Shown here: positions 12,888 to 18,184 of the stretch, piece after piece
How positions within the stretch are numbered: position 1 is the stretch's first letter
Layout of the letters: each line of letters begins with the position of its first letter
From: Nitrospirae bacterium RIFCSPHIGHO2_01_FULL_66_17
Lineage (GTDB): Bacteria > Nitrospirota > Nitrospiria > 2-01-FULL-66-17
Assembly (NCBI GenBank): GCA_001803875.1
Contig: MHEO01000034.1
Location: forward strand, 231 to 18,414
DNA: 18,184 nucleotides
Direction: 5' to 3'
Translations under genes and position numbers: made by a program
The notes under the pieces: model-generated
What the model saw: the letters and a program-made list of their open reading frames with translations, nothing else
What the model was told of the DNA's origin: nothing
Databases searched by the model: none

Positions 12888-15323
12888 TTACACTCCCGCC
12901 ATGACTTCTTCTTCCACGAACGACGGGGTGTTGTCCTTCAACACCACCTTGACGCGCTTGTTCTCCATGTCCTTGAAGCGGCCGCGCAGCAACTCCTCCG
13001 AGAGCGGGTCCTCGATGTTGCGCTGCACGCAACGCCGCATCGGCCTGGCCCCGTACATCGGCTGGTACCCTTCGTCGGTCAGCCATTTCTTCACGTCGTC
13101 GGCCAACTCAATTTGAATCCCCTTCAAGGCGAGGCGCACGTTCACCTCGTCGATCAGGATGTCGACGATCTTGGTCAGGTTGTCCTTCGTCAGCGGGTGG
13201 AAGACGACGATCTCGTCGATCCGATTCAGGAACTCCGGATTGAAGGTCTTCTTCAACTCGCCCATGACGTCGTCCTTCATGCGGCGGATATCGCCGCTTT
13301 CGCCGCTCTGGCGGAAACCGAGCGATGCCCCCTTGTCGATCATCCGGGCGCCGACGTTCGACGTCATGATGATCACCGTGTTCTTGAAGTCGACCTTGCG
13401 GCCGAGGCTGTCGGTCAACGCGCCGTCGTCCAGCACCTGGAGCAGCATGTTGAAGATCTCGGGGTGCGCCTTTTCGATCTCATCGAACAGCACCACCGAA
13501 TACGGCCGCCGACGAACCTTCTCGGTCAACTGACCGCCCTCTTCGTAGCCGACATAGCCGGGAGGCGCTCCAACCAGCCGTGAGCTGGCGAACCGCTCCA
13601 TGTACTCCGACATGTCGATCCGGATCAACGCGTCCTCGTCGTCGAAGAGGAACTCCGCCAGGGTCCGCGCGAGCTCGGTCTTGCCGACGCCGGTGGGGCC
13701 CAGGAAGACGAACGACCCGATCGGCCGGCGTTCACCCTTCAGGCCGGCGCGGGCGCGCCGGATGGCCTTGGACACCGCGGTGATGGCTTCTTCCTGGCCG
13801 ATCACCCGCTTGTGCAGGGCGTCCTCCATGTGCAGGAGCTTCTTGGATTCCTCCTCCTCGAGTTTATAGAGGGGAATGCCCGTCATCTTCGCCACCACGA
13901 ACGCCACCTCTTCCTTGGTGATGCTCGTCCGCTGCTTTTCCTGGCCCTTCTTCCACTCGCGCTTGGAATCCTCCAGCATCTTCTTGAGCCGCTCCTCCTC
14001 TTCGCGGAGCTTCACCGCCTCTTCGAAGTTCTGGAGCTTGATCGCCGCGTCCTTCTCCTTGGACACCTTCTTGTACTCCTGCTCCAGTCCGCGGAGATCG
14101 GCCGGCAGCGCGTAGTTCATCAGCTTGGCCCGCGACCCGGCCTCATCGATGACGTCGATGGCCTTGTCGGGGAGAAACCGGTCCGTGATGTACCGGTCGG
14201 ACAGGCGCACCGCCTCGACCACGGCGTCCTCGGTGATCGTGATCCCGTGGTGCTCCTCGTACCGATCCTTCAAGCCCTGGATGATCTTGATCGTTTCATC
14301 CGGGCTCGGCGGCTGGACGTGGATGGGCTGGAACCGGCGCTTGAGCGCGGCGTCCCGCTCGATGTGTTTTCGGTATTCGTCGAGGGTGGTCGCGCCGATG
14401 CACTGGATTTCGCCACGGGCCAGCGCGGGCTTCAGCATGTTCGACGCGTCGATCGACCCTTCCGCGGCGCCCGCCCCGACCAGCGTGTGCAACTCGTCGA
14501 TGAAGATGATGATGTTGCCGGCGCTGACGATCTCCTTCATCACGACCTTCAGGCGCTCCTCGAACTGTCCGCGATACTTGGTCCCGGCCACCAGGGACCC
14601 GAGATCCAACGCGATCACGCGGCGGTTTAAGAGATTGTCCGGAACCTCCGAGGTGACGATCCGCTGGGCCAGCCCCTCGACGATGGCCGTCTTGCCCACG
14701 CCGGATTCGCCGATCAGAACGGGGTTGTTCTTGGTCCGGCGGCACAGGATCTGGAGGACCCGCTCGATCTCGTCCGTCCGCCCGATGACCGGATCCAGCG
14801 TCCCCTCGGTGGCGAGTTGGGTCAGGTCGCGCCCGAATTCATCGAGCGCCGGCGTGTTGCTCTTCTTGTCCTTCTCGCGGGGAACGCTCTTCTTGAGAAG
14901 GTTGATCGTCAGTTGGCGCGCGGTCAGCAGGTTGGCACCCAGGCTGCGCAGGATCTTCCCGCCCATGCCCTCTTCTTCACGCAGCAGCCCCAGCAGGAGG
15001 TGTTCGCTCCCGATGTAATTGTGACCGAGGAGCTTGGCTTCCTCGATCGAGAACTCGATGACTTTTTTGACGCGCGGGGTGAAGGGGATTTCGCCGAACG
15101 TCATGGTGCCGCCCCCGCTCGGCAGATTGCGCTCGATCTCGAGGCGCACCTGCTCCGGCGACAACCCCATCTTTTTCACGACCGCCAGCGCGATCCCGTC
15201 ACCCTCGCGCAGAATGGCCAGCACGAGATGCTCGGTCCCGAGGTAGTCGTTCTGATGGCGCTCCGCTTCCTCCCTCGCCAGGATGATGATCTTTCTGCCT
15301 CGATCGGTGAATCGCTCGAACAT
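12888..15323 (-). CDS. clpC: ATP-dependent Clp protease ATP-binding subunit ClpC
   Basis: An 811-residue Hsp100 unfoldase that feeds proteins to ClpP. Two Clp_N repeats lie at about 1-145. AAA-1 has Walker A GESGVGKT (205-212) and Walker B IIIFIDE (271-277). The middle region includes a UVR-like segment (about 425-450, KLQNFEEAVKLREEEERLKK), which marks ClpC rather than ClpA or ClpB. AAA-2 has Walker A GPTGVGKT (542-549) and Walker B VVLFDE (610-615), and the LGF tripeptide (668-670) is the ClpP-docking loop. ATG 15323 has GGGAGG five bases upstream; the frame extends 12 codons further to a less likely start. It has a near-consensus promoter. No ctsR, mcsA or mcsB gene adjoins it, so the Firmicutes-type control is absent here. 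Confidence 0.97.
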   Translation of the reverse strand: MFERFTDRGRKIIILAREEAERHQNDYLGTEHLVLAILREGDGIALAVVKKMGLSPEQVRLEIERNLPSGGGTMTFGEIPFTPRVKKVIEFSIEEAKLLGHNYIGSEHLLLGLLREEEGMGGKILRSLGANLLTARQLTINLLKKSVPREKDKKSNTPALDEFGRDLTQLATEGTLDPVIGRTDEIERVLQILCRRTKNNPVLIGESGVGKTAIVEGLAQRIVTSEVPDNLLNRRVIALDLGSLVAGTKYRGQFEERLKVVMKEIVSAGNIIIFIDELHTLVGAGAAEGSIDASNMLKPALARGEIQCIGATTLDEYRKHIERDAALKRRFQPIHVQPPSPDETIKIIQGLKDRYEEHHGITITEDAVVEAVRLSDRYITDRFLPDKAIDVIDEAGSRAKLMNYALPADLRGLEQEYKKVSKEKDAAIKLQNFEEAVKLREEEERLKKMLEDSKREWKKGQEKQRTSITKEEVAFVVAKMTGIPLYKLEEEESKKLLHMEDALHKRVIGQEEAITAVSKAIRRARAGLKGERRPIGSFVFLGPTGVGKTELARTLAEFLFDDEDALIRIDMSEYMERFASSRLVGAPPGYVGYEEGGQLTEKVRRRPYSVVLFDEIEKAHPEIFNMLLQVLDDGALTDSLGRKVDFKNTVIIMTSNVGARMIDKGASLGFRQSGESGDIRRMKDDVMGELKKTFNPEFLNRIDEIVVFHPLTKDNLTKIVDILIDEVNVRLALKGIQIELADDVKKWLTDEGYQPMYGARPMRRCVQRNIEDPLSEELLRGRFKDMENKRVKVVLKDNTPSFVEEEVMAGV

Positions 15324-15391
15324 TCTCGCCTCCCGGTGGCCGTTCTTGCGGCTGACCACCCCGCCGTGCCGTCGTGCGCGGGTTCAATCCC

Positions 15392-15420
15392 ATTGTAACG
15401 ACGGCCCATGCCCATGTCAA
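15392..15420 (-). promoter_or_regulatory. clpC promoter, near-consensus sigma-70 type
   Basis: On the minus strand TTGACA (15415-15420) is followed after exactly 17 bases by TACAAT (15392-15397). The leader is about 60 bases. Two tandem 12-mers (15421-15432 and 15433-15444, 10 of 12 identical, shared core GCGGGCCG) abut the -35 on its upstream side and may bind a regulator. Confidence 0.8.
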
Positions 15421-15453
15421 GTTTGCGGGCCGTTTCGCGGGCCGGGAGGCATC

Positions 15454-16605
15454 CTAAATAGGGATTATTTTCCCCAGCACCGCGGCGCGGGATGCGCCGG
15501 TGGCGTGGGGAATGTTGTTCGGCTCGCCGTGGAACGTCGTGTACGCCAGGAGCGCGAACGCCATCGCCTCGATCGCCTTGGGGTTCACCCCGTGCGCGGC
15601 CATCGACGTCACCGGGACGGGCTCAAAAGCGGCCGCCACCTCGCGCATCAGCGTCGCGTTGTACACCCCTCCTCCCCCGACGATCACCTCGTGCGCCGGC
15701 CCGAGCCGCGCAAGAAAGCGCGCGTACGCGTCGGCGATCGACCGCGCGGTGAACGCCGTGGCGGTCGCCACCAGATCGCGCGGCGGGACGGCGCCGCCCG
15801 CCGCCCGCCGCCACAGGCGCGCGACCAGCGACCGCCCGAACAGCTCGCGCCCCGTCGACTTGGGCGGGGGCGTCTTCAGATAGGGATGCGCGAGCAGCGC
15901 GCGGAGGAGGTCTTCGCGCACGGCGCCGGAGGCCGCGGTGCGCCCGTCGCGGTCCATCGTGCGCCGCCCGTCGGTCCAGCGCTCCATCAGGCCGTCGATC
16001 ACCATGTTCCCCGGCCCCGTGTCGAACGCGATCACGCGGTTCAACGAGCCGCCGGCCGGCAACCACGTCACGTTCGTGATGCCGCCGAGGTTCACGACCA
16101 GGCGATGGCGCTTCGGGTGCCGAAAACATCGCTGGTGGATCAGCGGCGTGAGCGGAGCCCCCTGGCCGCCGGCGGCCAGGTCCCGCGGCCGGAAATCGGC
16201 CACGGTGAGCACGCCGGTGCGCTCGGCGATGACCGACGGCTCGCCGATCTGCAGCGTGGAGCGGACGAGGTGCCGGCCTTCCCGTCTCGGATACGGCTGA
16301 TGGGCGATGGTCTGGCCATGCGACCCGATGAGGCCGATCCGGCGCAGCGCGATCCGGGCCTCCGCGGCGATGGTGATCGCCGCGTCCGCGAAGAGCTCGC
16401 CGAGGTAGGCGTTCAGGTGGCTGATCTCGTCGACGCGCCCCCCGGTTTGGACCGCCAGGAGACGCTCGCGCAGGCCTCGGGGATACGGGAACGTGCGGTA
16501 GGCAACGAGGCGCACGCGACCGCGCTCCCCTCGCCCGGTGACGTCGGTCAGCGCCGCATCGATGCCATCGACGGACGTGCCCGACGACAGACCGATGACG
16601 AGCAA
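15454..16605 (-). CDS. anmK: Anhydro-N-acetylmuramic acid kinase
   Basis: A 383-residue kinase of the ASKHA fold. It opens the 1,6-anhydro ring of recycled anhydro-MurNAc and phosphorylates it to MurNAc-6-phosphate in the cytoplasm, part of murein recycling in diderm bacteria. The opening GLSSGTSVDGIDAAL (5-19) is diagnostic. GSHGQT, NLGGITNVT, FDTGPGN and a glycine-rich VIVGGGGVYN follow in the family's order, and the ending includes GVNPKAIEAMAFALLA. The start is a TTG at 16605, three bases after the peroxiredoxin stop; no ATG or GTG fits the conserved N-terminus, so translation is probably coupled to the upstream gene. No murQ (the next enzyme) is in the window. It is the last gene of the sucD-bcp-anmK group, with clpC's promoter just beyond it. 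Confidence 0.95.
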   Translation of the reverse strand: MLVIGLSSGTSVDGIDAALTDVTGRGERGRVRLVAYRTFPYPRGLRERLLAVQTGGRVDEISHLNAYLGELFADAAITIAAEARIALRRIGLIGSHGQTIAHQPYPRREGRHLVRSTLQIGEPSVIAERTGVLTVADFRPRDLAAGGQGAPLTPLIHQRCFRHPKRHRLVVNLGGITNVTWLPAGGSLNRVIAFDTGPGNMVIDGLMERWTDGRRTMDRDGRTAASGAVREDLLRALLAHPYLKTPPPKSTGRELFGRSLVARLWRRAAGGAVPPRDLVATATAFTARSIADAYARFLARLGPAHEVIVGGGGVYNATLMREVAAAFEPVPVTSMAAHGVNPKAIEAMAFALLAYTTFHGEPNNIPHATGASRAAVLGKIIPI

Positions 16606-16608
16606 CCG

Positions 16609-17178
16609 TTAGCCTTCGGAGGATGTCTGGACGGGAGACCCGCTGAGATACTTGAGCAGGTCCACGGCGTGCTGCTTGGGGTCGACGTCGGTGAAGATCT
16701 GACGGATCGCGCCGTCGGGGCCGATCACGAAGGTCGTGCGCTTGGCGTACGCGAAGCCGACGAGGCGGCTGAACACGCCGTAGGCCAGGCTGACGCGGTG
16801 GTCCTCGTCGCTCAACAGGGGGAAATTGAGGCGGTATTTCTCGGCGAACGCGCGGTGGGATTCGATGCCGTCGACGCTCACGCCCAGCACGCGCACGTTG
16901 AGAGCCTCGAACCGGGCCATGTCGTCCCGGAAGCTGCACGCTTCCTTCGTGCACCCCGGGGTGTCATCCTTGGGATAGAAATAGAGGACCACCGTCCGAT
17001 TCCCGCGGAACTCGCTGAGGGTCACCGGGCGGCCGTTCTGATCCTTGAGCGTGAAATCCGGCGCGAACTGGCCGACCCGCGCGGGCACGGCGCCGTCCGC
17101 CCGCGCCGATCGCGCCCACCCCCATGCGAACCCGACGAGAAGAACCACCGCCAAGCCGACCAGCGCCGCCGTTCTCAT
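16609..17178 (-). CDS. Bcp/PrxQ-type peroxiredoxin with N-terminal signal or anchor
   Basis: A 189-residue thiol peroxidase. The core (about 35-185) matches the alkyl hydroperoxide reductase/Bcp family: FAPDFTLKDQNG, then YFYPKDDTPGCTKEAC with peroxidatic Cys76 and a second Cys81 five residues later, the spacing of the resolving cysteine in E. coli-type Bcp. ATG 17178 follows GGGGGAG closely. It begins with a hydrophobic stretch (about 5-20, ALVGLAVVLLVGFAWG) and a possible AxA cleavage site (Ala25-Arg-Ala27), so the enzyme is probably exported or held at the membrane on the periplasmic side, whereas most Bcp proteins are cytoplasmic. It reduces peroxides at the expense of a thioredoxin-like donor. 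It lies 57 bases after sucD and three bases before anmK, likely in one transcript. Confidence 0.9.
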   Translation of the reverse strand: MRTAALVGLAVVLLVGFAWGWARSARADGAVPARVGQFAPDFTLKDQNGRPVTLSEFRGNRTVVLYFYPKDDTPGCTKEACSFRDDMARFEALNVRVLGVSVDGIESHRAFAEKYRLNFPLLSDEDHRVSLAYGVFSRLVGFAYAKRTTFVIGPDGAIRQIFTDVDPKQHAVDLLKYLSGSPVQTSSEG

Positions 17179-17235
17179 GTCTCCCCCTTCGTTCTCAAGC
17201 GCGCCGAGCACACCGGCGTGAAGTCCCAGATCCCG

Positions 17236-18184
17236 TTACGACGGACGCGCCCGGCGTTTGCGGACCGGTTTGGCGCTCGACCGGGCCTTGGCCTTCGGTC
17301 GCGACGCCGCGCGTCGCCTCGGGGCGGAGACACGCGCCCGGGCGGCGATCTTCCGAGGTGTCCCGCCGATCGCGTCCTTCACCGCCTCGCCGATCAGCGC
17401 CGGGTTCTTGACGACCTTCACCCCGGCGCGTTCCAGCGCGGCCATCTTGTCCGCCGCGCTGCCGACGCCGCCCGAGATGATCGCGCCGGCGTGCCCCATC
17501 CGCCGCCCCGGGGGGGCGGTGATGCCGGCGATGAACCCGATCACCGGCTTCTTGACCGAGCGCGCGATGAACGCCGCGGCCTGCTCCTCGGCGTCGCCTC
17601 CGATCTCGCCGATCATCACGATCGCCTCGGTGCGCGGATCGCGCTCGAACAGGTCCAGGCAGTCGATGAAGTTGGTCCCGTTCAGCGGATCGCCGCCGAT
17701 CCCCACGCACGTGCTCTGGCCCAGCCCGCGCTGGGTGACCTGCCAGACCGCCTCGTAGGTCAGCGTCCCGCTGCGGGACACGACCCCGACGGAGCCGGGA
17801 CGATGGATGAAGCCCGGCATGATCCCGATCTTGGCTTCCCCCGGCGTGATGATGCCGGGGCAGTTCGGCCCGATCAGCCGTGAGGACCTTCCGGCGAGCG
17901 CGCGCTTGACGCGCATCATGTCCAGAATCGGAATGCCCTCGGTGATGCAGATGATGAGGGGCACCTCGGCATCGGCGGCTTCGAGGATCGCGTCCGCCGC
18001 GAACGCCGGCGGGACGAAGATCAGCGAGACGTTCGCCCCCGTCTCGTCCACCGCCCGGCGGACGGTATCGAACACCGGCGCCTTCTTTCCGGAGGCTTCG
18101 CCCAGCCACATCGTCCCGCCCTTGCCCGGCGTGACCCCGCCGACGACGTTCGTCCCGTACGCCAGACACTGGTCGGCGTGAAAC
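17236..18184 (-). CDS. sucD: Succinyl-CoA synthetase alpha subunit, 5' end outside window, with basic C-terminal tail
   Basis: 315 codons are visible; the N-terminus lies beyond base 18184. The alpha subunit, with SucB's homologue SucC, interconverts succinyl-CoA and succinate with formation of ATP or GTP in the TCA cycle. Visible family blocks are YGTNVVGGVTPGKGGT, CITEGIP, IGPNCPGIITPGE, VVSRSGTLTYEA, GIGGDP, VMIGEIGG and GHAGAI, which carries the phosphorylated His. Compared with E. coli there are about six extra residues (around EASGKKA) after GGTMWLG. The normal end (IGEAVKDAIG) is followed by 43 residues with 17 Arg/Lys and no acidic residue (17239-17367). A malate-CoA ligase subunit (MtkB) is a related alternative, but the GPNCPG and ITPGE motifs favour SucD. 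It probably leads the sucD-bcp-anmK transcript. Confidence 0.93.
   Translation of the reverse strand, partial: FHADQCLAYGTNVVGGVTPGKGGTMWLGEASGKKAPVFDTVRRAVDETGANVSLIFVPPAFAADAILEAADAEVPLIICITEGIPILDMMRVKRALAGRSSRLIGPNCPGIITPGEAKIGIMPGFIHRPGSVGVVSRSGTLTYEAVWQVTQRGLGQSTCVGIGGDPLNGTNFIDCLDLFERDPRTEAIVMIGEIGGDAEEQAAAFIARSVKKPVIGFIAGITAPPGRRMGHAGAIISGGVGSAADKMAALERAGVKVVKNPALIGEAVKDAIGGTPRKIAARARVSAPRRRAASRPKAKARSSAKPVRKRRARPS

Noticed and set aside
15283..17883. An 866-codon open frame on the plus strand opposite clpC, anmK, the peroxiredoxin and sucD
   Set aside because: It is antisense to four well-recognised genes, is rich in Arg/Pro/His/Asp as expected for the mirror frame of GC-rich coding DNA, and shows no recognisable domain.
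1..18184. CRISPR arrays, tRNA or rRNA genes, prophage or toxin-antitoxin modules
   Set aside because: No regularly spaced repeats, tRNA-like cloverleaf or matching proteins were seen. The minus-strand block is conserved housekeeping genes.

Overview
The window is a GC-rich (roughly two thirds G+C by eye) bacterial chromosome segment. It is mostly conserved housekeeping genes plus one small mobile element. Several genes suggest a diderm bacterium outside the best-studied phyla: anhydro-MurNAc kinase (murein recycling), a membrane-anchored Bcp-type peroxiredoxin, a ClpC with a UVR-type middle segment, and two receiver/HD-GYP regulators. A lineage such as NC10/Rokubacteria or Nitrospirota would fit, but this is inference from gene content and GC only. 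There is no rRNA or tRNA gene, CRISPR array or phage module.

Left part (1-5030). A methyltransferase gene runs off the left edge on the minus strand. Beside it is an intact insertion sequence (590-1995) whose DDE transposase resembles the ISNCY/IS1202-like group. The right tip of the element carries a perfect outward TTGACA, 17 bases from a -10-like hexamer, pointing at a receiver/HD-GYP gene (2129-3241). A second receiver/HD-GYP gene (3399-4523) lies convergent to it. The two proteins align residue for residue from their start codons almost to their ends and are separated by a 125-bp imperfect palindrome. The second has Asn instead of Lys in the HDIGK motif. A cold-shock protein gene with its own promoter and a strong 15-bp terminator closes this part.

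Right part (5056-18184). All genes are on the minus strand, so in transcription order they run from right to left. The first group is sucD (5' end outside the window) - bcp-like peroxiredoxin - anmK. Then comes clpC behind a near-consensus promoter (TTGACA-N17-TACAAT) and followed by a 12-bp perfect stem-loop. Next are tsaD - SDR dehydrogenase - endonuclease V, closely packed, followed by an intrinsic terminator that ends only 18 bases before the typA start codon. Last are typA, then guaB and guaA, which form the final two steps to GMP.

Most of the coding content is ordinary. The items most worth a second look are the hybrid promoter formed by the IS end, the paired HD-GYP regulators with the Lys-to-Asn change, the palindrome between them, the terminator inside the probable typA leader, and the 43-residue Arg/Lys-rich tail on SucD. 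I found no wholly new multi-gene system.
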